The notes beneath the pieces are model-generated. The model did not search any database and was not told the origin of the DNA. It saw only the letters and a list, made by a program, of their open reading frames with translations. Below are positions 16,119 to 23,727 of a stretch of DNA of 35,226 nucleotides, piece after piece. Every line of letters starts with the position of its first letter. Within the stretch, counting starts at the first letter, position 1. Position numbers and translations under genes: made by a program. The stretch lies in contig JAGVXP010000052.1 in NCBI GenBank assembly GCA_018303725.1, positions 1 to 35,226 on the forward strand. Reading direction: 5' to 3'. Source of the stretch: Candidatus Woesearchaeota archaeon (GTDB taxonomy: Archaea > Nanobdellota > Nanobdellia > Woesearchaeales > JAGVXP01).

Positions 16119-17222
16119 ATGAAAGGTTTAGCAATCTGCTCAAGAGGTATAGAAGACATAACAGCTCTAGAAATAAAAGAATTAATTAACTCCAAATCTG
16201 AAATTAAAGACAGCTGTGTTATTTTTGATGTAAAAAAACTAGAAGAGCTGGCCTTGCTCTGCTACAAGGCCCAGTCAGTTGATAAAATTTTATATTTATT
16301 TGATAGTTTTAAATTTAAAGATATTGAAGAAATAAAAGAGAAAATTGGCAAGATTGATATTAAGAGCTGGCTGGGAAAGAAAACCTTCAGGGTTAGCTGC
16401 GGGATAATAAACAATGATATTTCTTCTACTGAATTGAATGAAACTGCTGGAGAGGTTATCTTTGAAAAATTCAAGAATAAGGTTGATTTAGAAAACCCTG
16501 ATTTAATCTTCTTTGTTTTTATTGACAAAAATGATTGTTATTTTGGAATTGACTTTGCTGGTTTTGAGCTGCAAAAAAGGCAATACAAAATTTCCAGCCA
16601 TCCTGCTGCATTGCGCTCTACAGTAGCTTATTCTTTGGTTAGAATAGCTGATTGCAAGGAAAATGAGCTAATGTTGGATGCCTTTAGCGGCTCTGGCACA
16701 ATACCAATAGAAGCTGCTTTATTTATTAGCAGATTCCCTGTAAATTTCTACAATAAAGAAAAATTTGCTTTCTTAAAATTTATAAAATTTAATTTTAAAG
16801 ATAAAAAATTGCAAAAGCCGGCAAAATCGGAAATATATGGCTATGATTCTTTTTTAGGCTATATAACCAATGCAAAGAAAAACGCAAAAATCGCAGGCAT
16901 TGAAAAATTCATCAACTTTGCCAGAGTGGATGTTGAATGGCTGGAAACAAAATTTGGCAAAGGCAAGGTTGACAGGATAGCCAGCAACCCGCCAATGCTC
17001 TCCAAGAATAAAAATGAGAAAGACATTGAAAAGCTTTATAATGAGTTCTTTTACCAGGCAGAGTTTATACTGAATGATAAAGGCAGCATTGTTTTGATAA
17101 CTAACGAGAATTCTTCAGAGCTGTTAAAGAAGGCTGCTGAAAAAAATAAATTCAAGATAAAAGAGAAAAGGAAGGTTATGCATGGTAAGGAAGAGAAGGT
17201 TGTGGTAGTTTTTGGGAAATAA
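16119..17222 (+). CDS. THUMP-type class I RNA methyltransferase (Trm14/RlmL-like), 367 aa
   Basis: SAM-dependent N2-guanosine methyltransferase for tRNA or rRNA. Residues 1-~150 fit a THUMP/ferredoxin-like RNA-binding region (MKGLAICSRGIEDITALEIKEL). The Rossmann part has ELMLDAFSGSGTIPIEAALF (~185-205, SAM site), YGYDSFLGYITNAKKNAKIAG (motif II) and the catalytic VDRIASNPPML (NPP, ~287). In archaea the close relative Trm14/TrmG10 acts on tRNA; the exact target here is inferred. It starts 8 nt after gyrA and is probably co-transcribed. Confidence 0.88.
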   Translation: MKGLAICSRGIEDITALEIKELINSKSEIKDSCVIFDVKKLEELALLCYKAQSVDKILYLFDSFKFKDIEEIKEKIGKIDIKSWLGKKTFRVSCGIINNDISSTELNETAGEVIFEKFKNKVDLENPDLIFFVFIDKNDCYFGIDFAGFELQKRQYKISSHPAALRSTVAYSLVRIADCKENELMLDAFSGSGTIPIEAALFISRFPVNFYNKEKFAFLKFIKFNFKDKKLQKPAKSEIYGYDSFLGYITNAKKNAKIAGIEKFINFARVDVEWLETKFGKGKVDRIASNPPMLSKNKNEKDIEKLYNEFFYQAEFILNDKGSIVLITNENSSELLKKAAEKNKFKIKEKRKVMHGKEEKVVVVFGK

Positions 17223-17300
17223 TTCTTGTGGGGTGCGTTTAACCCGTGTTAAACACAATCCATAAAACCCCAACTTGATAAGTACCAAAACACCATTAAA

Positions 17301-17308
17301 TTTATAAA
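17301..17308 (+). promoter_or_regulatory. TATA-box promoter of RNase P RNA
   Basis: TTTATAAA, centred ~27 bp upstream of the first base of the P1 helix at 17332-17333, matching archaeal spacing for a stable RNA gene. Confidence 0.65.
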
Positions 17309-17331
17309 CAAAAACCCATTTTCTAAGCCAT

Positions 17332-17727
17332 AGCAGGGTTGATAGTTAGCTAACGGTTCCCTTAAGCAATTAAGGTTTGAACTGAGGAAAGTCCACCCAC
17401 TGAAGATGTTAAATCTTGCTTAAACGCTTGATTTGGCATTGGAGCAACAACTCCACTAAAGGAGACGCAGTAATGTGTGGCAACGCCACAGAAACGAGAC
17501 CGCTCTTTAAGAGGATGAAGATTGTGAAGCATCTGGTGACAGGTGTTAGTTAACCAACAGACGTTTTAAAGAGAAAGGGTGAAACGGGCAGACCTTGTTT
17601 GTGCAAGTCCAGTGACGTTAAATGTTCGAAGAACATTTATGGCGTCACCAAGACGCTTAGTTGAATGCTAACACAGTTTAAAGCCAAAAGCTTAGACTGA
17701 CAGAAGGTGGCTTATTTCAGCCCTGCA
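17332..17727 (+). ncRNA. rnpB: RNase P RNA
   Basis: Ribozyme RNA that removes 5' leaders from pre-tRNAs. The conserved core CR-I appears as GAACTGAGGAAAGTCCACCC near 17375. The 3' universal element is ACAGAAGGTGGCTTA at 17700-17714. The ends pair as P1: GCAGGGTTGA (17333-17342) with TTTCAGCCCTGC (17715-17726). GAAACGGGCAGACC (~17581) fits the CR-IV region. Length ~396 nt is normal for archaea. It has its own promoter and a T-rich run right after the 3' end. Tandem tRNA processing needs are high here because all tRNAs seen carry introns. Confidence 0.93.
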
Positions 17728-17738
17728 TTTATTTTTTG

Positions 17739-17756
17739 GTTCTTTTTAAAAAGAAC
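17739..17756 (+). terminator. Palindrome plus T-run downstream of RNase P RNA
   Basis: Perfect 18-bp palindrome GTTCTTTTTAAAAAGAAC, preceded by TTTATTTTTTGG. It lies 12 nt past the RNase P 3' end. The T-run fits archaeal termination; the palindrome itself is A/T-rich and its role is inferred. Confidence 0.4.
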
Positions 17757-17826
17757 GAATTGAGCGAAGCGAAATTCCATATTTTCGTTAACGTTTTGCT
17801 CCGAACGAAGTGAGGAGGAAAAGGTT

Positions 17827-18003
17827 ATGGCACAAGACAGAATACAAATGCCCTCTGGAATGGGCGGACTGGTAAGATATTTTGATGAATACAAGAGCAA
17901 GATAGAGTTCAAGCCAGGCCATATAATCATATTGTGCATTGCAGTTGTTATAATTATGATTGTTCTTTATACTTTGGGCGGCACATTATTGGGCATAGCA
18001 TAG
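17827..18003 (+). CDS. Preprotein translocase subunit Sec61-beta (SecG), 58 aa
   Basis: Tail-anchored third subunit of the SecYE-beta protein-conducting channel. Reads MAQDRIQMPSGMGGLVRYFDEYK and then FKPGHIIILCIAVVIIMIVL, the Sec61-beta signature of a cytosolic PSGxGGLxRYFDE motif followed by one transmembrane helix. Below the ORF-track size cut. A strong site GAGGAGG lies ~8 nt before the ATG. It ends 9 nt before NAC, so the export channel and nascent-chain chaperone share an operon. Confidence 0.95.
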   Translation: MAQDRIQMPSGMGGLVRYFDEYKSKIEFKPGHIIILCIAVVIIMIVLYTLGGTLLGIA

Positions 18004-18012
18004 GTGTTTCTA

Positions 18013-18351
18013 ATGTTTCCTGGAATGAACCCAAGAAAGATGCAGCAGATGATGAAAAAGATGGGTATTGCACAAGTAGATATCCCTGCAACAGAGGTTA
18101 TAATAAAAACAGAAGACAAGGAAATTGTCATCAGCAACCCCCAGGTAAGCAAGGTCAATATGATGGGCCAGCAAACATTTCAGATTGTTGGGGATATTGA
18201 AGAAAGATCGATATCAACAGAGCCGGAAATAAGCGAAGATGACATAAAAACAGTGATGGAGCAGGCTGATTGCTCTGAGGAAGAAGCAAAAAAAGCCATT
18301 GAAGAGAATAAAGGCGATTTAGCTGCTGCTATTCTTGCTTTGAAGGAATGA
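18013..18351 (+). CDS. nac: Nascent polypeptide-associated complex protein (archaeal NAC), 112 aa
   Basis: Ribosome-bound chaperone for emerging chains; archaeal NAC forms homodimers. Residues 1-12 read MFPGMNPRKMQQMMKKMGI, followed by the NAC barrel (VDIPATEVIIKTEDKEIVI...NMMGQQTFQIVGD) and a C-terminal UBA domain (DIKTVMEQADCSEEEAKKAIEENKGDLAAAILALK). I prefer the ATG at 18013 to the GTG at 18004 because the family normally starts at MFPG or similar. Confidence 0.95.
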   Translation: MFPGMNPRKMQQMMKKMGIAQVDIPATEVIIKTEDKEIVISNPQVSKVNMMGQQTFQIVGDIEERSISTEPEISEDDIKTVMEQADCSEEEAKKAIEENKGDLAAAILALKE

Positions 18352-18361
18352 TTTCTTTTTG

Positions 18362-18559
18362 TCAAAAACCACCAACAGAAAATGCCATGCATTTTCTTAG
18401 TGCAGTAAATTACTCTGTAATTTATGCACAGTCAGAGACTGGTGGAATGTATCTGCGAATTACAGCATATGGTGGTTTTTGAGCATGCTCAGAAATTTTC
18501 CATAATCTAAAATGAATTGGCTTTCAGCCACCAGTTAGAAACTGGTGGAAAATTTCTGA
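18362..18559. repeat. Nested palindrome region, possible non-autonomous IS200/IS605-like element or structured RNA
   Basis: Intergenic block made almost entirely of inverted repeats. Part A: TCAAAAACCACCA (18362-18374) and its exact complement (18470-18482), enclosing AGAAAATGC/GCATTTTCT (18377-18397) and a 13-bp stem with one bulge (18400-18429, loop TCT). Part B: TCAGAAATTTTCCA (18489-18502) and exact complement (18546-18559), enclosing CCACCAGTT-AGA-AACTGGTGG (18528-18548). GAGCATGCTC (18481-18490) bridges them. ACTGGTGG occurs in both parts (18438 and 18541) and can pair with either CCACCA copy, so alternative folds exist. No coding potential was seen. Confidence 0.7.
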
Positions 18560-18604
18560 CATTTACAAAAAGTTTAAAAACTTACTCTCTATACTATATT
18601 AGGG

Positions 18605-19090
18605 ATGGAGAAGTTTCAAGAACTTAGAGATGTCGCTAAAAAGAAGATATATCTAGCAGACTATATGTTAACGCAAACATACCCTTTAATACAAGATACA
18701 AGGCTGCTATTGGCAGTATTGGAAAATATCTTCCTGGCACTAACAAATGCAATGGGCTCTGTTTTATATTATGAAAGGTTGTTTAAGAGGATTCCGCCAT
18801 TTCATGATAATTTTGACAGTAAATTCAATATGTTCAGAGCAAATGTAGTGGATAAGTATAAGGTAAAGGGGGAGCATATTAATCTCATACAGCACATCAA
18901 GGATGTTATTGTTGAACACAAGAAAAGCCCGGTTGAATTCACAAGAAAAGACATGTTTGTAATATGTTCCGATGATTACAGAATGAAGACAGTGTCTGTC
19001 GAAGACATAAAAAAATATGTGATCCGGGCAAAATCATTTATAGAAGAAACATCAAATATTGTCAGTAAAAATGAGGGAATCTTTAGATAA
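18605..19090 (+). CDS. Helical protein, 161 aa, first of a paralogous pair before a MinD-like ATPase
   Basis: Not recognised. It is all-helical by appearance, with a hydrophobic helix pair LLLAVLENIFLALTNAMGSVLYYERL (~37-62) and a C-terminal segment EFTRKDMFVICSDDYRMKTV. It is similar in layout to the next gene: helical pair, K-rich middle, then R/K-(D/H)-x-x-x-I, then a final helix ending in K(S/N)F. TATA-like AAGTTTAAAAAC (~18570) lies upstream. Function unknown; neighbours suggest an ATPase partner complex. Confidence 0.7.
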   Translation: MEKFQELRDVAKKKIYLADYMLTQTYPLIQDTRLLLAVLENIFLALTNAMGSVLYYERLFKRIPPFHDNFDSKFNMFRANVVDKYKVKGEHINLIQHIKDVIVEHKKSPVEFTRKDMFVICSDDYRMKTVSVEDIKKYVIRAKSFIEETSNIVSKNEGIFR

Positions 19091-19532
19091 TTCAAATGAT
19101 GAATTGAAAAGGGTAGACCACCTTATATTTGTTAGTCTAAAGTACACCAGGACAGTTGATGTTATCAGAAATACAATAGATAGGATGATAAATGCCCTTG
19201 ATTTCTCTATGGAAGCTTTGCTGAAATACGCTAAAGAAAAGAAAAAAATAGACAGCTATCCGAATATACCCGGACAAAAGGCCGCTATTCTAGAAAGGGT
19301 ATACTCCAATGAAGCCGAGATTGTTGATGCTGTGAGGTTTTATCTCAACTTAAGAAAAGTGATAAGAGCAAGATATACAAAAAGAGAGGAATACAGGAGG
19401 CATGTCACTATGATTGCCACAACAGAAAGTGAGGAGGTAGAGATAGACATAGACAGGTTAAGGGAATATTATGAAAAAACAAAAAATTTTTTTAAATTTT
19501 GTGAAAATCTGATTGAAGGTGTAAAAGAATGA
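19071..19532 (+). CDS. Helical protein, 153 aa, second of the paralogous pair, with an Rx5H HEPN-like motif
   Basis: Start chosen at the in-frame ATG at 19071 (MRESLDNSNDELKRV); the track start at 19059 is a GTG that lies further inside the upstream gene. The protein matches its upstream neighbour in layout: VIRNTIDRMINALDFSMEALLKYAKEKKKI, then YTKREEYRRHVTMIA, then a last helix EYYEKTKNFFKFCENL. REEYRRH fits the Rx4-6H catalytic pattern of HEPN RNases, but this alone is weak because the upstream paralog lacks the His. It overlaps both neighbours (20 nt and 4 nt), so translation of the three is coupled. Confidence 0.7.
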   Translation: MRESLDNSNDELKRVDHLIFVSLKYTRTVDVIRNTIDRMINALDFSMEALLKYAKEKKKIDSYPNIPGQKAAILERVYSNEAEIVDAVRFYLNLRKVIRARYTKREEYRRHVTMIATTESEEVEIDIDRLREYYEKTKNFFKFCENLIEGVKE

Positions 19533-20230
19533 CAAAGTTTATAGCAGTTGTTTCGGGAAAGGGTGGGACAGGCAAAACAACAACTGCTGTCAACCTGGCT
19601 GCATCATTGAATAATTTAGGGAGGGATGTTATCCTCCTTGATGGCAATTTAACAACGCCCAACATTGGTATCCATCTTGGAATGGACGCCCCGGTTGGTT
19701 TGTATGATATTTTGAAGGGCAAGAATAACCTGTCAGAAGCTATTTACCTGCATCCATCTGGCTTAATGATAATCCCCTCTAATGTTAATTTGGAGCCGGC
19801 AAGCAACTATAACAAAAAGCTGAGTTCCATTTTATTGGATCTTGTAGGGAAAAGTGAAATAGTTATTGCAGATTCTGCTACTAATCTTGGTGAAGATACC
19901 CTTTCCATTTTAAAATCCTCTGATGAAGCAATAGTTGTTACAAATCCCAATTTGCCTGCTATAACTGATGCCTTAAAAACAATAAAGATAGCAGAAGACT
20001 GTGGCTCTGTAGTGATTGGGGTTGTTTTGAATAGGATAACAAATAATAGGCTGGATATACCGGTAAAAGATGTTAAGAACATGTTGGATAAACCGATTAT
20101 TGCAGAAATACCTGAAGACAAGAAGGTACAAGAATCCATACTGATAAGGCACCCCTTAGTTTACTCCCATCCAAATTCTGCTGCCTCAATCAAATTTAAA
20201 AGATTAGCAGACTTGTTAAATAACGGATAA
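19529..20230 (+). CDS. minD: MinD/ParA-family deviant Walker ATPase, 233 aa
   Basis: P-loop ATPase of the MinD/ParA/FlhG group, which dimerises on ATP and positions complexes on membrane or DNA. Deviant Walker A SGKGGTGKTTTAVNLA at residues 9-24 with the signature Lys11; VILLDGNLTTPNIGIHLG is the switch I/Walker A' region; IVIADSATNLGEDTL is Walker B, which departs slightly from the usual DSPAG. The C-terminus (RLADLLNNG) shows no clear amphipathic membrane-targeting helix like MinD's, so membrane binding is uncertain. It overlaps the upstream helical gene by 4 nt and is followed 1 nt later by a membrane protein gene. Confidence 0.88.
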   Translation: MTKFIAVVSGKGGTGKTTTAVNLAASLNNLGRDVILLDGNLTTPNIGIHLGMDAPVGLYDILKGKNNLSEAIYLHPSGLMIIPSNVNLEPASNYNKKLSSILLDLVGKSEIVIADSATNLGEDTLSILKSSDEAIVVTNPNLPAITDALKTIKIAEDCGSVVIGVVLNRITNNRLDIPVKDVKNMLDKPIIAEIPEDKKVQESILIRHPLVYSHPNSAASIKFKRLADLLNNG

Positions 20231-20231
20231 G

Positions 20232-20720
20232 ATGAAAAAGCCAGATGACAGTATTTGGAATAAAAAGGAGATTGACAAAGCTGCTAGAATCATTTCCAGG
20301 GCAAAAGAAAAAAAAACAAAAACCATAAAATTTCTTGATAGCATAGTTTATTGGATTGTTTTGGTAATTGGGGTTATAGGCAATTTAATCATATCAATAA
20401 CCCTGATACCCATATTATTAACATTAAACAGCATAGCTCTTTATTTTATAATAATCATAATTGGATTGTCTTTTGGCTTATTGTTTGAGATACTGGTGAG
20501 GGATATAGAAAATATAGAAAAAAAACATCATTTGATAATCAGCACAATAATACCCTTATTTGCTATAATAAATTTTGTTGTTGTAACCATAATTGCCGGT
20601 AAATTAGAGATTAATTTTATGATAAATAATGTCAAACATATGCCCTTTCTTGTGGCTTTGGTTTACTCTTTATCATTTATTGTTCCATATATAGTTTATC
20701 ACTTCATTAAAAAGGAGTAA
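20232..20720 (+). CDS. Four-helix membrane protein, 162 aa, in the MinD-like operon
   Basis: Unrecognised. About 35 cytosolic residues (SIWNKKEIDKAARIISRAKEKK) precede four hydrophobic segments near residues 38-62, 64-90, 100-122 and 133-158. It begins 2 nt after the ATPase gene, so it is part of the operon and could be the membrane receptor of the ATPase/paralog complex; this is inferred from position only. Confidence 0.65.
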   Translation: MKKPDDSIWNKKEIDKAARIISRAKEKKTKTIKFLDSIVYWIVLVIGVIGNLIISITLIPILLTLNSIALYFIIIIIGLSFGLLFEILVRDIENIEKKHHLIISTIIPLFAIINFVVVTIIAGKLEINFMINNVKHMPFLVALVYSLSFIVPYIVYHFIKKE

Positions 20721-20730
20721 TTTAGAATAA

Positions 20731-20742
20731 ACTTTATAAAGG
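20731..20742 (+). promoter_or_regulatory. TATA-box promoter of tRNA-His
   Basis: AACTTTATAAAG lies ~25-35 bp before G-1 of tRNA-His. Confidence 0.55.
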
Positions 20743-20766
20743 GGCCTCGCTTATTTATTTTTTATG

Positions 20767-20858
20767 GTGGCCGTGGTGTAGTCTGGCTAGCATAAAAGAC
20801 TGTGGATCTTTTGGCCCGAGAGGCATTTGGCCCGGGAGTTCAAATCTCGGCGGCCACC
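20767..20858 (+). tRNA. tRNA-His(GTG) with an 18-nt non-canonical intron at 53/54
   Basis: Acceptor GTGGCCG/CGGCCAC, encoded G-1 at 20766 and discriminator C at 20858 are the tRNA-His identity pair. Anticodon stem AAAGA/TCTTT with GTG at 20802-20804. The T stem is intact only if 20821-20838 is removed, giving CCGAG-TTCAAAT-CTCGG. That segment folds as a full BHB: outer helix UUUGG:UCAAA, bulges AGA and AGU, central helix CCCG:CGGG, inner helix GGC:GCC. The cut sites fall exactly after position 53. CCA is not encoded. Confidence 0.92.
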
Positions 20859-20908
20859 CCTTTTCTAAAAGCGCAATATTTATATAGAATTAAAAGCTAG
20901 TTGGATAT

Positions 20909-21142
20909 ATGAACAGGATAAAAACGTTTTTTGGAAAGGCTGTTTTATTAGCTCCTTTCTTTTTGTTGTTTCTGTGGTTCGGTTCGCTTGTAATAACCAG
21001 AAAAAATGTGACAAGCGGTGTTGAGCTTTCTCCTGGAAGGCTTAATACCTTAGTAACTTTCTTGTTTATATTTATAATTATTTATGGGGCTTTTTTATTC
21101 TTTGAGCTGAGAAAAATTAGAAAAAGCAAAAAGAAAAAATAA
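20909..21142 (+). CDS. Small two-helix membrane protein, 77 aa
   Basis: Unrecognised. Hydrophobic segments at residues ~10-28 and ~45-65, ending in a basic tail (RKIRKSKKKK) that should face the cytosol. Leaderless start: TATA box ATATTTATATAG (~20876) lies ~25 bp upstream. It is convergent with the next gene with no gap. Confidence 0.6.
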   Translation: MNRIKTFFGKAVLLAPFFLLFLWFGSLVITRKNVTSGVELSPGRLNTLVTFLFIFIIIYGAFLFFELRKIRKSKKKK

Positions 21143-22030
21143 TCACTTTATCTCAAGCTTTTTTGCAACAGCAACTATAGATTCATCATTCAATTGGTTT
21201 ACCAGTTCTAATCTAATCGTTTTGTCTGTTCCTGAGAAGTATATATTTGATGGCTGGCTTTCTATTATCCAGTCATCTTTGTCCAGAACATTAGTCAGTT
21301 TAATTGTTTTTTGAGGCGGTTCAGCCAATAGGGCATAACTAAAGGTTGTATAAACCCTAACGTCTATTTTTGGGATTATCTGGGAATCTCTTTGGTTTAT
21401 GATAGTATAATTAATCCGTTTAATATAGGCCGTATCGTTGCCAGCAATCTCGTAATCAATCCCGTCTATTGATAATGTTACATCATCTACAGTAGCAACA
21501 GCATCCGAAGTTATTGTAGGCAATGTCACTTTACAATCAGAGCTTTTGTTTACTATCATCCCATTAGAGCACCTGTAATATATCACATTTTGTTTTTCAA
21601 CCTGTGATGGGCATGTTGAGCAATTAAGCTCAGGGCAAACCTTTTCCTCGCAAACTGGGCAAGCTACACTTATTGTGTCTTTAGCCCAATCAATTGTTTT
21701 GCAGTTTTCATTTAAGAGATTCAAGAATTCTTCTTCTGTTACATTTGATTCATTAACCTTTTCTGTAAAAACAACATTGGCTGTTATTGTTGGTTTTTTA
21801 AGGTAAAGCGTTCCAAAAGAAGCAAGCCCGATTATTATCAAAAGAAATAATACATTCATTGGGATTTTTTTAAGCAGTATATGCCTTAATCCACTCACTA
21901 TATGAAAAGTACCTTTGCCAAGTTGCTTTGCTCCTTCTTTTAGAGACCCTTCTTGTTTTGGTTGCGGCTGAGGCTCACTAAATCTAGCATCTCCGCCAAA
22001 AATATCCCTCTTTCCCTCTTTATTATCCAT
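21143..22030 (-). CDS. Single-pass membrane protein with Cys-rich extracellular region, 295 aa
   Basis: Unrecognised. About 50 cytosolic residues (GKRDIFGGDARF; PQPQPKQEGS) precede one membrane helix at ~54-72 (VLFLLIIIGLASFGTLYL). The outside part has two CPxC pairs and CSTCPS near residues 120-142 (ACPVCEEKVCPELNCSTCP), followed by a beta-rich domain with NxS/T sequons. A secreted metal-binding or redox knot is possible but unproven. TATA box ATTTAAATAC lies ~20-30 bp upstream of the ATG, so it is likely leaderless. Confidence 0.7.
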   Translation of the reverse strand: MDNKEGKRDIFGGDARFSEPQPQPKQEGSLKEGAKQLGKGTFHIVSGLRHILLKKIPMNVLFLLIIIGLASFGTLYLKKPTITANVVFTEKVNESNVTEEEFLNLLNENCKTIDWAKDTISVACPVCEEKVCPELNCSTCPSQVEKQNVIYYRCSNGMIVNKSSDCKVTLPTITSDAVATVDDVTLSIDGIDYEIAGNDTAYIKRINYTIINQRDSQIIPKIDVRVYTTFSYALLAEPPQKTIKLTNVLDKDDWIIESQPSNIYFSGTDKTIRLELVNQLNDESIVAVAKKLEIK

Positions 22031-22075
22031 TCTGAAGTACTCAATAAATAAAGTTGTATTTAAATGTTATTATTT

Positions 22076-23077
22076 TTACCAAACGCCTGCTATTTTATAG
22101 CCACAAGAACATTTATTTTGTCTTATCTTATTTTGCAGCACATCAAACCCCTGCCTTTTTATCAGCAATTCCTTGCATTTAGGGCAGAATGTGTTCTCGC
22201 CATCTTCAGTCAGCATATTGCCAATATAAACATAGTTCAAACCGGCATTTTCAGCAATTTCCCTTGCCTTAACTAATGTTTCTGGCGGGGTTAGCCCTGT
22301 ATTTTGTAGTTTGTATTGCGGAAAAAACCTTGAGAAATGCAAAGGAACATCTTTGCCAAGGTTGTTTTTTATCCAGAGGCACATCTCTTTTATTTTTTTA
22401 GGATTGCCATTTAATCCGGGGATTATCAAATTTGTTATTTCCAGCCAGATATTATTTTTTACTGACAGCTTTAGGGAGTTTAATACCGGCTCAAGCCATG
22501 CAGTTGTTATTTTTCTATAAAAGCTGTCATCAAATGCCTTTAGGTCTATATTCGCTGCGTCTATATATTTGGATAATTTTTTTAATGGCTCTTCGTTAAT
22601 AAATCCATTGCTGACAAGGACATTTTTTAAACCGCTTTTTTTTGCCAGCCTTGCTGTTTCCAAAACATACTCATAGAAAATAACCGGCTCATTATAGGTA
22701 TAGGCAATGCTTTTGCAGCCATTAGCCAATGCCTCTTCAACTGCTTTTTCCGGAGGCAGGTCATGAACAGCAAATGAGCCGGGCGCTGCCTGTGATGTTG
22801 TCCAGTTTTGGCAGAATTTGCAGTGCAAGTTACAGCCAACTGTTCCTATTGAGAAAGAGCTATGCCCTGGAAGAAAATGGAATAAAGGCTTTTTTTCAAT
22901 CGGGTCAATAGCTATTGAGCAAGGTTTTGCATAAACTAAGCTGTATAGTTTGCCTTTTTGGTTTTCCCTTACCTTACAAACGCCACTTTTGCCATCTGCT
23001 ATAACACAGTTCCATGGGCAGAGATGGCACTGCACTATGCCTTTCTCCCTTTTCTCGTAATACATTGCCTCTTTCAT
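22076..23077 (-). CDS. amrS: AmmeMemoRadiSam-system radical SAM enzyme, 333 aa
   Basis: Radical SAM protein of the pyruvate formate-lyase activase-like family, named for co-occurrence with AMMECR1 and Memo proteins. The N-terminal motif CHLCPWNCVIADGKSGVC is typical of the group; the cluster-binding CxxxCxxC is CNLHCKFC at ~94-101 in FSIGTVGCNLHCKFCQNW; further family marks are GCKSIAYTYNEPVIFYEY and DLKAFDDSFYRK. A C-terminal CPKC...CSCG zinc-like site closes the protein. AMMECR1 and Memo are not in the window. Its natural substrate is not established. Confidence 0.93.
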   Translation of the reverse strand: MKEAMYYEKREKGIVQCHLCPWNCVIADGKSGVCKVRENQKGKLYSLVYAKPCSIAIDPIEKKPLFHFLPGHSSFSIGTVGCNLHCKFCQNWTTSQAAPGSFAVHDLPPEKAVEEALANGCKSIAYTYNEPVIFYEYVLETARLAKKSGLKNVLVSNGFINEEPLKKLSKYIDAANIDLKAFDDSFYRKITTAWLEPVLNSLKLSVKNNIWLEITNLIIPGLNGNPKKIKEMCLWIKNNLGKDVPLHFSRFFPQYKLQNTGLTPPETLVKAREIAENAGLNYVYIGNMLTEDGENTFCPKCKELLIKRQGFDVLQNKIRQNKCSCGYKIAGVW

Positions 23078-23200
23078 AATATAAATGTGATAACCAGATG
23101 ATTTTAATAAAGCTTTCTATCCAGCTTCACCATTTTATAATACTCATAAAAGTTTATATAAAGAATAGGTTAATTTAGGATTAGATTAGAGGGTGGTATA

Positions 23201-23722
23201 ATGGCTTTTTTGAAGTTTTTAAAAAAGAAAGAAAAACCAATGGAAGCTGATTTGGATGTCCCACCTATGCCCCCCCCTATGGAAGGAGATGAGGAGATGG
23301 GCCCTTTAAGTGACATTCCGCCTCCGCCGCCAGATTTCGAAGAATTGCCTCCTTTCCCTAGTCCTTTAGAAAAAGAAGAAACTTTTTCTAAAGTTGAACT
23401 CACCTTGCCTGAAATTCCAGAAGAAGAAGCCTTGGGGGAAGTTGAAGAGTTTGAGGGGGAAGCTATAGTGGAAAAGAGGCCGCTGCCCAAAGAGGAACCA
23501 ATTGAAGTTACAAAACCAATCTTTGTAAGGGCTGATAAATTTAAGGATATACTAAAGGAGATGGGCCACATAAGGGGCAATATAAAGGAAAATGAAGCAG
23601 CTTTGATTAGGGTGGAAGACCTAAAAGAAGACAAAGAAAAAGAATTTGAAAAGTGGCGTTCAAATTTAGAGGACATACAAAGAAAATTAACATATGCAGA
23701 CCAAGCTTTATTTAAGAGGTGA
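23201..23722 (+). CDS. Proline-rich protein with C-terminal coiled coil, 173 aa (coiled-coil triad, gene 1)
   Basis: Unrecognised. Residues ~15-60 are disordered and rich in Pro, Asp and Glu (PPMPPPMEGDEEMGPLSDIPPPPP). Residues ~105-173 are a helical unit (FVRADKFKDILKEMGHIRGNIKENEAALIRVEDLKEDKEKEFEKW) clearly homologous to almost the whole of the next protein. TATA box TTTATATAAAG (~23152) and GAGGGTGG ribosome site precede the ATG. Proline tracts suggest interaction with a partner domain; function unknown. Confidence 0.75.
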   Translation: MAFLKFLKKKEKPMEADLDVPPMPPPMEGDEEMGPLSDIPPPPPDFEELPPFPSPLEKEETFSKVELTLPEIPEEEALGEVEEFEGEAIVEKRPLPKEEPIEVTKPIFVRADKFKDILKEMGHIRGNIKENEAALIRVEDLKEDKEKEFEKWRSNLEDIQRKLTYADQALFKR

Positions 23723-23727
23723 TTATT

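Noticed and set aside
18004-18012. GTG start for NAC
   Set aside because: The in-frame ATG three codons later gives the family-typical MFPGMNPRKM start.
19071-19532. Firm HEPN ribonuclease call
   Set aside because: Only an Rx5H match supports it and the paralog lacks the His.
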